Notes: generated by a model from the letters alone, not told the origin. A DNA stretch of 64,000 bases from Balneolaceae bacterium (GCA_017795005.1 CP051242.1:1178001-1242000); one strand, 5' to 3'; shown: positions 9,369-18,990, counted from the first letter of the stretch. Numbers and translations: made by a program.

Positions 9369-9749
9369 TCACTCCATATCTTTAAGTCGGCGTTCCGTTA
9401 AAGCCAGATTTAGTTTGCTCGAAAAAGTCAGCGCTTCGTTTCGGTCAGAACGTTTGATGTCGAGAGCAATTCTACCCTGTGAGCTTCCGGGTAAAGGATC
9501 CAGAAATACCATTTTTGTGCTTTGAATGATAAGCTTGGTTTTAAAGAGTCCTTTTTTCACGTGAATATCTTTTAGATACTGAACATCAAAAGAGAATTTA
9601 TTGAGTGTACTTATGGCCGTTCCCATGGCATCATATAATTTAAACTCGAACATAATTTCCTCGCCCTCAATACTAAGTACACCTCGTACTTCTTTCATCA
9701 TAAATTCTTCTTCAGGGCTGTATAATGAGTAGTGGTAGGCGAGGCTCAT
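9369..9749 (-). CDS. Hypothetical protein, paralogue of the adjacent upstream gene
   Basis: Not recognised (126 residues). It shares an evident pattern with its upstream neighbour (9746-10132): G-x-LSIE near residue 24, FEF, KKGLF-x-(S/T)KLIIxS near 66-78, a PG turn, and a C-terminal SSK/NLALxExRL. This looks like a small beta-rich domain closed by one amphipathic helix, as in PH/GRAM-like folds (inference from the strand pattern only). There is no signal peptide or membrane segment, so it is probably cytoplasmic. Its start ATG overlaps the stop of the upstream gene by 4 bases (ATGA), indicating translational coupling. Function unknown. Confidence 0.65.
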   Translation of the reverse strand: MSLAYHYSLYSPEEEFMMKEVRGVLSIEGEEIMFEFKLYDAMGTAISTLNKFSFDVQYLKDIHVKKGLFKTKLIIQSTKMVFLDPLPGSSQGRIALDIKRSDRNEALTFSSKLNLALTERRLKDME

Positions 9750-10132
9750 TCACCATCTCCTTTCAGTTCATTTAATCGTTGTTCGGAAAGGGCCAGATTG
9801 ATATTAGATGAGATGGAAGCGGCTGTATCACGGTGTTTCTTTTTTACCTTAAGAATACGCTCGGTAAGCTGGTTTCCGGGAAAGTCTTTAAAGGTAGATG
9901 CTTTTTTAGAATGAATGATGAGTTTGCTTGCAAATAAACCTTTCTTGTATTCCGTCATCGATATTTCGGAAATATCAATTTCTAATTCCATCAGTCCCGA
10001 TTTGATAGCCTCAAAAAAAACGTCGGTTTTTTGGAATTCGAAATAGAGTTTACCCTTTTCTATGCTCAGAATTCCTTCCAATTTCATAAAGCCGCCGTTT
10101 AAATCGTCCATATAAAAGGGTAAGCTTCGCAT
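9746..10132 (-). CDS. Hypothetical protein, paralogue of the adjacent downstream gene
   Basis: Not recognised (128 residues). It has the same block order as the 126-residue downstream protein: G-x-LSIE (about 19-24), FEF, YKKGLFASKLIIHSK (about 61-75), DFPGN, and a closing SSNINLALSEQRLNEL helix. Two such products made from overlapping genes suggest a heterodimer or a duplicated module. It is the first gene of this two-gene minus-strand unit, and its start at 10132 is divergent from the leader RNA candidate beginning near 10201. No membrane or export signals are seen. Confidence 0.65.
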   Translation of the reverse strand: MRSLPFYMDDLNGGFMKLEGILSIEKGKLYFEFQKTDVFFEAIKSGLMELEIDISEISMTEYKKGLFASKLIIHSKKASTFKDFPGNQLTERILKVKKKHRDTAASISSNINLALSEQRLNELKGDGE

Positions 10133-10200
10133 GCTAAGTCCTGTTTCTTAGTGAGTTATGTTGATTATAAAAATTCACAAAAAAAGTACAAAAAATCTGT

Positions 10201-10325
10201 AAGGACTTCCTCTCTAATCGATCTGACTAGATAAGCATAGAGACGACAATCATTGCCTTGAGAGTGAAAGCTCTCAATGTCCTTCCAGGGGTAAGAGGTG
10301 GATAACCTTTTACCCTATTTTTTTG
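10201..10325 (+). ncRNA. Candidate structured leader or small RNA ending in an intrinsic terminator
   Basis: Complementary segments build a compact fold: P1 AAGGAC (10201-10206) with GTCCTT (10279-10284). Inside it, P2 is TCTCT (10211-10215) with AGAGA (10239-10243), topped by ATCT/AGAT (10221-10232). P3 is TTGAGAG (10258-10264) with CTCTCAA (10271-10277) and loop TGAAAG. Immediately after P1 comes an 11-pair stem (10289-10299 with 10305-10315) followed by TAT7, a textbook terminator. It lies about 70 bases before the lamin-tail gene at 10394. It does not match the riboswitch consensus sequences I know. It could be a cis-regulatory attenuator or a free small RNA. Confidence 0.5.
10289..10324 (+). 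terminator. Intrinsic terminator upstream of the lamin-tail gene
   Basis: Stem GGGTAAGAGGT (10289-10299), loop GGATA, and pairing arm ACCTTTTACCC (10305-10315, one G-U pair), then TA and seven T. It points along the plus strand and precedes the next start codon by about 70 bases, so it must end an RNA that begins between 10133 and 10289. Confidence 0.75.
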
Positions 10326-10393
10326 CGATTAACGGATCATTAAGACTTTGTACGCAAGTTGCTAATCTCATAGCAGTAAACTATTCTAATAAC

Positions 10394-13300
10394 ATGAAGT
10401 TTTACTGTTCCATATTTCTATTACTGTTCTCTTCATCTCTATATGCTCAGAATTTTGAAGATGATTTTTCTGATGGAGATTTCACTAACAATCCTGCCTG
10501 GAGTGGAGCTGATAGTAACTTTGTGATTTTTGACTTGGACGGGAATAATGTACTCAGATTAAACGCAGATCAGGCAGGGAGTTCATATCTGTCTACTTCA
10601 TCTACTGGAATAGAAGGCGAGTGGGAGTTTTTTATCCGGCTGGATTTTTCACCCTCGAATAATAATTTCACCAGAATTTTTCTGATGAGCGATATAGCCG
10701 ATTTATCCGGTTTGGTAAACGGATATGCATTACGGTGGGGAGAAAATTTATCCGGAGACGTATTTCGGTTATTCAAAATAACCAATGGTATAGAAGACGG
10801 AGAGGTATTAACGGGTACTACTAATGTAAGTACCTCAGGTGAATATAGATTAAAAGTAACCCGGGATGCTTCTGGAAACTGGTCATTAGAAGTTGCAGAA
10901 GGATATCTGGGAACCTTAGCAGAAGAAGCAACTGGTACAGATAATACATATAGCAGTTCGTCTTTTTTTGGGGTACAGGCTACATATACCGCCAGTAATA
11001 CCAGTAATTTCTACTTCGACTTTAAAATTGATCCTCCGCCCGTAGTGATCGATCCACTGGTGGTAGATTCATTCACAAGATTTAGTCAAACTGAAATTGA
11101 CTTGAGCTTTTCCAGAGATATCGATTTTGCATCTGTCTCAACTACTGATTTTTTACTAAATGAGTCAGTGAATCCACAATCATTTTCTACTCAGGGAACC
11201 AATGCTTTGAGAATCACTTTTTCCGATGTTTTTCCGGGAGGAGAAAATGAACTGTTCGTATCAGGAATTGAGTCGAGCACCAACGATACTTCTCTGACTG
11301 ATACCACCTTTACTTTCTTCACTTTTGATGCGTTTGAAACCGGAGATGTTATTATAAATGAATTTCTAAAAGATCCACCTACGGGTTCCGGATTATCTGA
11401 GTATATAGAATTGAGAAATACCACTTCTAAGTACATCAATCTTAAAGACTGGGAAATCGGAGATAATAATTCTTTGATCGCTATTTCAAATGAAGATCAA
11501 GTGATTCTTCCCGATAGCTTTTTGGTAGTTACACCGAATCCTTCTGCCCTTACTACCACATTTGGTGAAGGAGTATATATAGATGTATCTCTACCGGCAT
11601 TAAATAATACAACCGATCAAGTCCGAATGTATGATGAAAATGGAGTATTGGTAGATTCTTTAGAGTATACTCCGGAATGGGGAGGTGTGGATGTAGCTAT
11701 TGAAAGAATCACTCCTGATCTGGCGTCTACCCTTCAGGCAAACTGGGGCGATTCTCCGAATGCCGTTGGTACTCCAGGCAGAACTAACCAAATCGAATCG
11801 GATACAACAGCTCCTGATCTTGAAAGTTATGAGTTTTTGAATGACTCAACTCTTTTGCTCGTCTTTTCAGAAGAGATTAAACAGGAACCTGCCGAAAACC
11901 CTGACAATTACGAGATTCAGATTTTAGTAAAGGTGAATCCAGATGCAGAATCAGGAGAGAACGAGTACGTAAGATCCACTTTTTTTGCACCCGATACAGT
12001 TCTGTTGGAATTTGACCGACCCTATTATTCCTACAAATTTGGAAATATACTTGAAATCCGGAATCAGGAAGATATATTCGGAAACGTAGCCGAACTGATA
12101 TCCTTCAATTATGAATTAGTAAGAACATCGGAAGCTGTTCCTGGTGATATTATGATAAATGAGTTCATGTACGACCCTGCATCAGGATATTCTGAATTCA
12201 TAGAAATTAATAGTCATACCGGGAAAACGATAAACTTAAAAGGCTGGACAATAAGCGATAATACCGGAAATCATCAGGTTATTTCAGATCAGAACTTTTA
12301 CGTTCAAAGATATCCTGATCAAGTCTCACCAGTTGTTCTAAAACAATATGTAGTTCTGGTTCCGGATTCAACCATAGCCCTTTCAAATAGTATTCGATTG
12401 GTATTGGGAAGCCGCTTTCCAACTCTCAATAACACCACAGACGCCATTGTTCTTAAAAATGCGGATGGTGTTACCATTGATTCATTAACTTACTCAAATT
12501 CGTGGGGTGGGAGTGAAGTTTCTCTGGAACGTAGAACTGTTGATGTTCAGGGAACCATACAAGCCAACTGGGGAGACAGCCCTTCATCCAATTTTGCTAC
12601 TCCGGGGCAGACCAATGAAATTGAACCAGATACGGAAGCTCCATTTGTTGAAAGTATTCTTATTACAGATCCTGAAACAGTGTTATTGAAATTTAGTGAA
12701 GAGCTTATAGATACATTTGCAGTAGATCCTGACAACTACATTATCAGCCCTACCCAAATAGCCTCAGAAATTGAAGTGAGTTCAGATTCGGTTAAAATCA
12801 CATTATCGCAAGCACTCTCAGATGGAGAACAGCTTTCCATAGAGGTACTTAATCAGCGGGATATTTTTGGTAATGTAAATGAATCGGAGCTGGTTGAAGC
12901 CTTTTATTTTGAGATTACTCCGGCAATCAGAAATGAGGTAGTTATCAACGAAATCCTGTACCGAAGAAAGGACGAACTATCACCTGAGTTTGTCGAATTG
13001 TTTAACCCTACGAGTAAAAACTTCGATTTGTCTGGTTGGGAATTGATCGATGCAGGAAATAATACCGGGGATATCCCGGACGGTACATTTCTTCCTTCAG
13101 GGCAATATTTGATACTCACAGATCGGGAGGATTTTGCAAATACTGCTGGAAATGCCATTTATCTCCCGGATTTCCCTTCTTTAAATGATAGCGATGATGG
13201 AGTAATTATTAAAAATGCAGATGGATTTACCATCGATAGTTTATTCTATCAATCTGCTTGGGGAGGAAACAGCCCGGGTATTTCATTGGAACGGAAAGAT

Positions 13301-14593
13301 CCAGGTCGTGCATCAAATGATGCTTCTAACTGGGCCACAAGTACTGCACAGGGAGGTTTTAGTGCTGGAAGTGAAAGTTCTGTATTCGAGGAAGATGAAA
13401 CTGCTCCTGAAATTATTTTTGCTTCGGAAAGTGAGTTTTCCGTCTTCATAGCATTTTCAGAATTCATCAACATAACTCCAGAGACTCGATTTTTAATTCG
13501 GTCTGTTCCGGCTACGGTACTAGAATTCAATACTGAGAATGCAAATCAGTTGATACTCAATCTCCCGGAAGACGCTATTTCATCAGGAGATGAAGTTATG
13601 ATTGAGTTCGATGTAAGTATCGAAAACCTCGAAGATGTAAAAGGAAATGTAAACTCAGAAAGTAGCTTGTTAATCGCGAGGAGGTTAACACAGAATGCGA
13701 TCGTTATTAATGAAATAATGTACGACCCACTAGCAGATTCAGAAGATAATCTTCCAGATCAAACGGAATACATTGAATTATATAACCGGTCAAACTCTGC
13801 AGTTTCTCTGGAAGGAATTTTTCTTCATGATGAACCCGATGAGGAAAATGAAATTCGCAGTATAACCCCTGTTTCCACTCAATATAAATGGATTCAGCCC
13901 GGAGGTTATTTTCTGATGTATTCTGAAGACGAGGCATCGAATTTTGCTGAAAGTAAAACAGCCAGGTATTTCAGTATGGAAGAAGAATCTGACCAATTTA
14001 CAATGCTGGTAGACAGATCCAGTTTGAGCCTCGCTTCATCCGACGATGCTATTTATCTGGCGGATAGTATGGGGACAACCATTGATTCAGTATTTTTTGA
14101 TGAAAGCTGGCAAAACCCGAATATATTTGATACAGATGGAATTGCTTTGGAACGAATTGATCCCAATGGTCCAGGTAATTCAGCCAGTAACTGGAGTTCG
14201 AGTACACATCCAAGCGGAGGGACGCCAAATGACGAGAACACTATTTTTCAGGAACCGGGTGCAGCACCTGAATCGGTTGGAATTAGTTTTAGTCCCAATC
14301 CATTTTCTCCCGATGATGATGGATTTGAAGACAACCTCTTTATTAATTATACACTGGATGCTCCGGATTACCTGTTAAGAGTTCGCATTTTTGATCGGTA
14401 CGGACGTCAGGTTCGGGAATTGGCAAACAATCAACAAGCAGGATTTGAAGGCTCTTTAATCTGGGACGGACTTACTGATGATCGAAGAAAAAACAGGGTG
14501 GGAATCTACATCGTACTTTTCGAAGCGTATAACAGTGCGAATGGCAGTGATCGCACCTTCAAAGAGACGGTTGTATTGGCAAGGATGTTTTGA
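10394..14593 (+). CDS. Giant surface protein with four lamin tail domains and Big_5-like linkers
   Basis: The start was chosen at 10394 because the signal peptide MKFYCSIFLLLFSSSLYAQ begins there; an in-frame GTG at 10298 lies inside the terminator stem. The protein has 1,399 residues. Order: N-terminal laminin-G-like beta-sandwich (about 20-220), SbsA/Big_5-type Ig modules (about 225-315, 475-580, 745-845, 1000-1100) alternating with lamin tail domains starting near 317 (VIINEFLKDP), 584 (IMINEFMYDP), 847 (VVINEILYRR) and 1100 (IVINEIMYDP). It ends in a FlgD-like module (about 1295-1399: SPNPFSPDDDG, RIFDRYGR, WDGLTDD, GIYIV) of the kind that carries secretion or anchoring signals in this phylum. 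Probably an extracellular structural or adhesive protein. Likely co-transcribed with the lipoprotein gene 25 bases downstream. Confidence 0.88.
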   Translation: MKFYCSIFLLLFSSSLYAQNFEDDFSDGDFTNNPAWSGADSNFVIFDLDGNNVLRLNADQAGSSYLSTSSTGIEGEWEFFIRLDFSPSNNNFTRIFLMSDIADLSGLVNGYALRWGENLSGDVFRLFKITNGIEDGEVLTGTTNVSTSGEYRLKVTRDASGNWSLEVAEGYLGTLAEEATGTDNTYSSSSFFGVQATYTASNTSNFYFDFKIDPPPVVIDPLVVDSFTRFSQTEIDLSFSRDIDFASVSTTDFLLNESVNPQSFSTQGTNALRITFSDVFPGGENELFVSGIESSTNDTSLTDTTFTFFTFDAFETGDVIINEFLKDPPTGSGLSEYIELRNTTSKYINLKDWEIGDNNSLIAISNEDQVILPDSFLVVTPNPSALTTTFGEGVYIDVSLPALNNTTDQVRMYDENGVLVDSLEYTPEWGGVDVAIERITPDLASTLQANWGDSPNAVGTPGRTNQIESDTTAPDLESYEFLNDSTLLLVFSEEIKQEPAENPDNYEIQILVKVNPDAESGENEYVRSTFFAPDTVLLEFDRPYYSYKFGNILEIRNQEDIFGNVAELISFNYELVRTSEAVPGDIMINEFMYDPASGYSEFIEINSHTGKTINLKGWTISDNTGNHQVISDQNFYVQRYPDQVSPVVLKQYVVLVPDSTIALSNSIRLVLGSRFPTLNNTTDAIVLKNADGVTIDSLTYSNSWGGSEVSLERRTVDVQGTIQANWGDSPSSNFATPGQTNEIEPDTEAPFVESILITDPETVLLKFSEELIDTFAVDPDNYIISPTQIASEIEVSSDSVKITLSQALSDGEQLSIEVLNQRDIFGNVNESELVEAFYFEITPAIRNEVVINEILYRRKDELSPEFVELFNPTSKNFDLSGWELIDAGNNTGDIPDGTFLPSGQYLILTDREDFANTAGNAIYLPDFPSLNDSDDGVIIKNADGFTIDSLFYQSAWGGNSPGISLERKDPGRASNDASNWATSTAQGGFSAGSESSVFEEDETAPEIIFASESEFSVFIAFSEFINITPETRFLIRSVPATVLEFNTENANQLILNLPEDAISSGDEVMIEFDVSIENLEDVKGNVNSESSLLIARRLTQNAIVINEIMYDPLADSEDNLPDQTEYIELYNRSNSAVSLEGIFLHDEPDEENEIRSITPVSTQYKWIQPGGYFLMYSEDEASNFAESKTARYFSMEEESDQFTMLVDRSSLSLASSDDAIYLADSMGTTIDSVFFDESWQNPNIFDTDGIALERIDPNGPGNSASNWSSSTHPSGGTPNDENTIFQEPGAAPESVGISFSPNPFSPDDDGFEDNLFINYTLDAPDYLLRVRIFDRYGRQVRELANNQQAGFEGSLIWDGLTDDRRKNRVGIYIVLFEAYNSANGSDRTFKETVVLARMF

Positions 14594-14618
14594 TAGTTTT
14601 TAAAAGTTATTAGCTACT

Positions 14619-16013
14619 ATGAAAAACTTTTTTATCTCTCTTTCAATACTGATTATTTCCTGTACAGAAGCCCCAACCTTTGTAAGAGATAATCCAACGG
14701 ATCCTAAATCTGACTTCTATGAGCCAGATACTAACCTTGTTCTTACAGAAAAAGAACGAACCTTAGAAATTGAGGTTTCTGGTGATTTAAGTATTCAGGA
14801 TCATATATTAAAAGAGGTTACTTTGAATTGGCCAAAATATGATCTTGCAGAAAAATATAACCTTGTAAGATTAGATATGTTTGGGGAGCCTACATTAGTC
14901 GGAATATTCGACGATAATATTCTTTCTGTTAGAGACACGGTAGGGAAAGGAGGGTATACTTATGTTGTTTATCGCGACCTTGAAGGATATTTATTTCCTC
15001 ATTCTTTTGGGGAAATTGATATTTCGCATTTTAAGTTTGGTCCATCAGTATTAACTGATAAGTTTTACGATAGCTACGATTTAGTAAATCTGGGAAATAA
15101 CGAATTATTAATGTATGAATGTTGGCAAAATAGCCCTGGAAGATACAGTACAGAAATCTATTCTTTTGATCTTAACGAATGGAGATTAGCAGCTAATCCT
15201 AAGTTTTGTGGGAATACATTACCCATTAAACTGAATGATAATCAAGTTATGATTTTGGGATCAAGCGGTACTCAATTATATAATATAAATGAAAATACCT
15301 GGTCTCAAAGAGTAGAGTATTCTCAATCAATTACATTTTCAGTACCAATCATAACAGAGGAAGGTGAAGTTTTACTTTTTAGTGTTAATCAGAGTAAGAG
15401 TAAAATTTACCAGCTTTCTGAATCAGGAAACATTACGGAATTAAGTACCCATCCAGATGAAATTAAATGGTATCAAATATTAAAAATAGGAGGAAAAGTC
15501 TATAGTTTTGGAGGGTATGATGAGAGTACAAATTCTTATACAAGAAATATTTATGAATATGATATTACCTCGAATAATTGGTTACTTGTTGGTGAAATGC
15601 TCAGTAATGATAATTTTTTCACCCTTAACTCACTAGCTGATGGAAGAATACTTATATATAGAGGAAGACAATTATCATCAGATCAAAAAACTGATTTTCA
15701 AATTTACAACCCATCTGATAATTCAATAATAGAGTTATCTTCTGGTTCATTCGACAGTGTGGAACTCATCACTGAATTAAAAAATGGACTATTACTCATC
15801 ACATACGGAAGAGATCTTATTAGTAATAGTTTAGCTGAATATTACTATCAATTTTTTGATCCGATAACGGAAAAATTTTCAAGAGTGTTGACACATCAGT
15901 ATCACCCGGAGGGGGAAAGAATTTTTGACTATTTAGGAAAGGGTTTAAACAACGAAAAGAATGAAGCAATTTTGGTATTTCAAGAAGGTTCTTTGTTGTT
16001 TAAACTGAACTAA
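14619..16013 (+). CDS. Kelch-like beta-propeller lipoprotein
   Basis: A 464-residue exported protein. The N-terminus MKNFFISLSILIISC fits a lipoprotein signal with C15 as the acylation site, followed by TEAP and DNPTDP. Residues 60-130 resemble a fibronectin III-like module (VTLNWPKYDLAEKYNLVR). Residues 140-460 show repeated kelch-type units (LVNLGNNELLMYECW, LNDNQVMILGSSGT, KIGGKVYSFGGYDE, LADGRILIYRG), each followed by a YxxxxNxW strand, consistent with a galactose-oxidase-like propeller. No enzyme residues are identifiable, so a binding role is more likely. It follows the lamin-tail gene closely and its last four bases overlap the end of the convergent TonB receptor gene. Confidence 0.7.
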   Translation: MKNFFISLSILIISCTEAPTFVRDNPTDPKSDFYEPDTNLVLTEKERTLEIEVSGDLSIQDHILKEVTLNWPKYDLAEKYNLVRLDMFGEPTLVGIFDDNILSVRDTVGKGGYTYVVYRDLEGYLFPHSFGEIDISHFKFGPSVLTDKFYDSYDLVNLGNNELLMYECWQNSPGRYSTEIYSFDLNEWRLAANPKFCGNTLPIKLNDNQVMILGSSGTQLYNINENTWSQRVEYSQSITFSVPIITEEGEVLLFSVNQSKSKIYQLSESGNITELSTHPDEIKWYQILKIGGKVYSFGGYDESTNSYTRNIYEYDITSNNWLLVGEMLSNDNFFTLNSLADGRILIYRGRQLSSDQKTDFQIYNPSDNSIIELSSGSFDSVELITELKNGLLLITYGRDLISNSLAEYYYQFFDPITEKFSRVLTHQYHPEGERIFDYLGKGLNNEKNEAILVFQEGSLLFKLN

Positions 16014-18100
16014 TCAATAGCATAAGAAACTTTTATCCCAACAAACCAATTCCTTTCCGGTGCAGGTTGGAAATATCTTCCACCGAATGCATTAATATCG
16101 TAACCAAGGCTGTAACGTTCATCCAAAAGATTGTCGATTCCAGCGTAAATATCTGTTTCTACTCTTTGAAAAAAAGTAGCCCGGTATCCTATTTTAGTTT
16201 GTACCAGCTGATAAGAATCTGAATACACAGAATTATCATCTCTTAAAGGGATTTCATCGGTGAAGTTAAAAGAAAGGTTTCCATAAACCCCGGGTTCAGT
16301 TTCAAAATTGATGGATGTAAATAAAGAATGGGGTGGAATACCGGTCATAGCATTTCCTGAGAAATCACCATCAGAAGTATTGTATTCTTCAAACTCGAAA
16401 TTATGGTAAGTGTAGGCAAGATTAAGTTGTACCCTTTCCAGAAATCCCGAATAACCATCAATCAGTAAATAATTAGCGTTCAACTCAAACCCTTTTTGAT
16501 CAGTCTTTCCTGCATTTCTGAATACAAACGTATCTCTGTTTGGATCGGGATTGGCTTGCTGAATGATAGATTCGTTTAGTTGGAACAGAAATATAACTGC
16601 ATCAAAACCCAATTTTCCTTTAAAAGTATTACCCCGAATACCGGTCTCAAAATTGCTGCCTGTTTCGGCTTCAAGATTCAGGTTTATGCTTCCTTCATTG
16701 GTTCGTATTTCTTCAATAGTAGGGGGAGAGAAACCAAGTCCTGCACTTGCATGCGCAGTTATATGAGGAGTAACTCGCTTTGCAATCCCAATTCTTGGAA
16801 TAATCTGAGGGTCGAAATTTTTCTCAACTAAACCTGTTTCGCCAAAACCATCTGAAGCTACAAGACGGTTGATATCATATTCCATATAATTAATGCTTGC
16901 ACCAGCAGTCAGATACCAATCGTTGGGTAAATCAAATTGAGTATTTAGGAAAAAAAGACTGGATTGTACTTTTAGCTCATCATCAAAATTCAAAGTATCA
17001 GGATTACCAAAATTATTCTGAAAATTTCGTGCGGCATAACTGGAAGCCTGCATTTCGGTTCCAAAGTTTATTTTTGCATCAACTTCTCCAATTACGGTAG
17101 AGTAGATGTAATTAGAACGGATCCCACCACTTTTTCTACTGTCTATTTTGTAGTCAAAATTAAATGGGTTTTCAAAGTCACTGAAGGTACCCCATGCGGA
17201 TGCTTCATTTGAAAAATTTTCGGTGATTTGAAATTTATGAGTTAATCCAATTAATAATGATTCATGTTTGATACTGGAATTAGCCTCTACACTTCCTAAA
17301 GCGAAAGGATTACCTGGGCGAGCCTGAGTAGGATCATTTTCAAACTGAGTTTGGTTTAAACCACCCGGAATACCGTAGTTTAATTCGGAGTAAAAAATAT
17401 TTGCTTCAATTCGTCTTCCACTAGCATACTCAGTACCTCCCGAAATTTCATAGGTTTTGCGATTGAGAAAAGACTGATCACGATATCCATCACTACTTAC
17501 TTCCATCTGTTTGAAAGAAAGACTGCCATTCTCAAGTTTATCATCATAACTTAAGTTGTACCAATAGGTGCCAAATGAACCAATACCGGAATGTGCTGTA
17601 ATGTGATCATTCGTAAAAGGTGCAGTACTATTAATTAAAAGTACACCTCCATTTCCCGCACCATAAAGACTTCCTCCAGGTCCTTTTATTACTTCCACAC
17701 TTTGCATATTAAACGTATCAAGTAAATTCAAAAAAGTACTGCCTGTAGGTTCGGTAAATGGAATTGAGTTCCAGTAGACTTTAACATTTCTGACTCCAAA
17801 CGGAGATCTGAGTGAACTACCTCTGATAGAAAGTCGATAACTTCCTGGAGCTCTTTCTTCCATTCGTACACCTGCAACCGTATTTAATCCATATACCAAT
17901 GAAGAATTATCAAAAGCGGAAATGGTTTGTGGATTTACATATGAGATACTTCCGGGAGTTTCAAGTAAACTTCGGTTTCCTTCATATCCAACTACAACAA
18001 TGTCGTCAAGTTGAGCATTTAAGGTATCGATCTGGACTTGAGCTAGAACTAAAACAGGGGAAATTACAAATAGTAATGAGAAAGAATATTTTTTAAGCAT
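16010..18100 (-). CDS. TonB-dependent outer-membrane receptor
   Basis: A 696-residue outer membrane receptor. Signal peptide 1-20 ends VLVLAQ. The plug domain (about 30-150) has DDIVVVGYEGNRSLLETPGS as TonB-box-like and plug start, RLSIRGSS near 90-100, and VEVIKGPGGSLYGAGNGG near 135-152. A beta-barrel with many aromatic-ended strands follows, closing FQPAPERNWFVGIKVSYAI. It lacks the N-terminal carboxypeptidase-regulatory-like domain of SusC proteins, so it resembles FecA/CirA-type siderophore or cobalamin receptors; the ligand cannot be deduced. Divergent from murI. The 3' end overlaps the kelch lipoprotein gene tail-to-tail by 4 bases (CTAA), leaving no room for a terminator. Confidence 0.88.
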   Translation of the reverse strand: MLKKYSFSLLFVISPVLVLAQVQIDTLNAQLDDIVVVGYEGNRSLLETPGSISYVNPQTISAFDNSSLVYGLNTVAGVRMEERAPGSYRLSIRGSSLRSPFGVRNVKVYWNSIPFTEPTGSTFLNLLDTFNMQSVEVIKGPGGSLYGAGNGGVLLINSTAPFTNDHITAHSGIGSFGTYWYNLSYDDKLENGSLSFKQMEVSSDGYRDQSFLNRKTYEISGGTEYASGRRIEANIFYSELNYGIPGGLNQTQFENDPTQARPGNPFALGSVEANSSIKHESLLIGLTHKFQITENFSNEASAWGTFSDFENPFNFDYKIDSRKSGGIRSNYIYSTVIGEVDAKINFGTEMQASSYAARNFQNNFGNPDTLNFDDELKVQSSLFFLNTQFDLPNDWYLTAGASINYMEYDINRLVASDGFGETGLVEKNFDPQIIPRIGIAKRVTPHITAHASAGLGFSPPTIEEIRTNEGSINLNLEAETGSNFETGIRGNTFKGKLGFDAVIFLFQLNESIIQQANPDPNRDTFVFRNAGKTDQKGFELNANYLLIDGYSGFLERVQLNLAYTYHNFEFEEYNTSDGDFSGNAMTGIPPHSLFTSINFETEPGVYGNLSFNFTDEIPLRDDNSVYSDSYQLVQTKIGYRATFFQRVETDIYAGIDNLLDERYSLGYDINAFGGRYFQPAPERNWFVGIKVSYAID

Positions 18101-18180
18101 GGGAACAAACTACGAATGCTTGAATAAAGTTTTAAGAAATGAATACATTCCTTTTTAACCGAACGTTCTAATTTATTTTT

Positions 18181-18990
18181 GTGAATACAAGTCATTCAGC
18201 TCCAATTGGTATTTTTGATTCCGGAATCGGTGGGCTAACTGTTGCAAAAGCGGTGATGAAGGCTCTTCCTGGCGAGGACATTATCTATTTCGGAGATACA
18301 GCAAGAGTACCTTATGGTATTAAATCGGAGGAGACCGTAAGAATGTACGCCCTTCAGATTACCAGATTTCTGTTAGAGAAAGGGGTGAAGATGATTCTCA
18401 TAGCCTGTAATACGGTATCGGCATCTGCAAAGGAGGAAATTATTCAAGCTGCCGGTGATGTGCCTGTTCTTGATGTGATCACAGCCGGAACTCAGGCAGC
18501 AATTGGGTTCGACAACCATTCCAGAATAGGTGTAATAGGAACGTTGGCAACAGTTAATTCTAAAGCGTATGAGCGATCTATTCATGAGATTGAACCTCAG
18601 GCAGATGTGATCCAGCAGGCTTGTCCATTATTGGTTCCGCTTGCAGAAGAAGGTTGGGTAGATAATGAAATTGCTAAACAAACTCTTTCTATTTATCTGA
18701 AGCCTTTTGAAAGCAAAAAGATAGACTCGCTTATTCTAGGTTGTACCCACTACCCGCTTTTTAAAGAAGTAATACCTGAAGTGCTTCAGGATAGCGATAC
18801 GATTATAATTGACTCAGCTGATTCAATTGCACTTACATCAAAACAAAGACTTAGTGAATTAGACTTATTAAATCAGAATGGGGGAAAATTTCAATGTTTT
18901 GTAAGTGATCGCCCTCAACGATTTCAGGAACTTGCGGAACGGTTCCTGGGGAGAGATTTAACTGATGTGTCTGTGATTGGACTGAATTAA
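18181..18990 (+). CDS. murI: Glutamate racemase
   Basis: Interconverts L- and D-glutamate for peptidoglycan. The family signature IGIFDSGIGGLTVAKAV is near the N-terminus (D13 with the following Ser). The catalytic cysteines are C76 in ACNTVSA and C188 in LGCTHYPLF. The 269-residue length is normal. The only possible start is GTG at 18181, because an in-frame TAA lies 12 bases upstream and the next residues are conserved. There is no recognisable Shine-Dalgarno, which is common in this phylum. The 3' end overlaps the convergent amidotransferase gene by 4 bases. Confidence 0.95.
   Translation: MNTSHSAPIGIFDSGIGGLTVAKAVMKALPGEDIIYFGDTARVPYGIKSEETVRMYALQITRFLLEKGVKMILIACNTVSASAKEEIIQAAGDVPVLDVITAGTQAAIGFDNHSRIGVIGTLATVNSKAYERSIHEIEPQADVIQQACPLLVPLAEEGWVDNEIAKQTLSIYLKPFESKKIDSLILGCTHYPLFKEVIPEVLQDSDTIIIDSADSIALTSKQRLSELDLLNQNGGKFQCFVSDRPQRFQELAERFLGRDLTDVSVIGLN

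Noticed and set aside
18161-18168. GAACGTTC as a LexA- or TetR-type operator between murI and the TonB receptor
   Set aside because: Only the 8-base core is symmetric and the flanks do not extend it; no adjacent regulator gene.
18174-18181. TATTTTTG as a -7 box for murI
   Set aside because: It would overlap the start codon and place transcription inside the gene; no -33 element.
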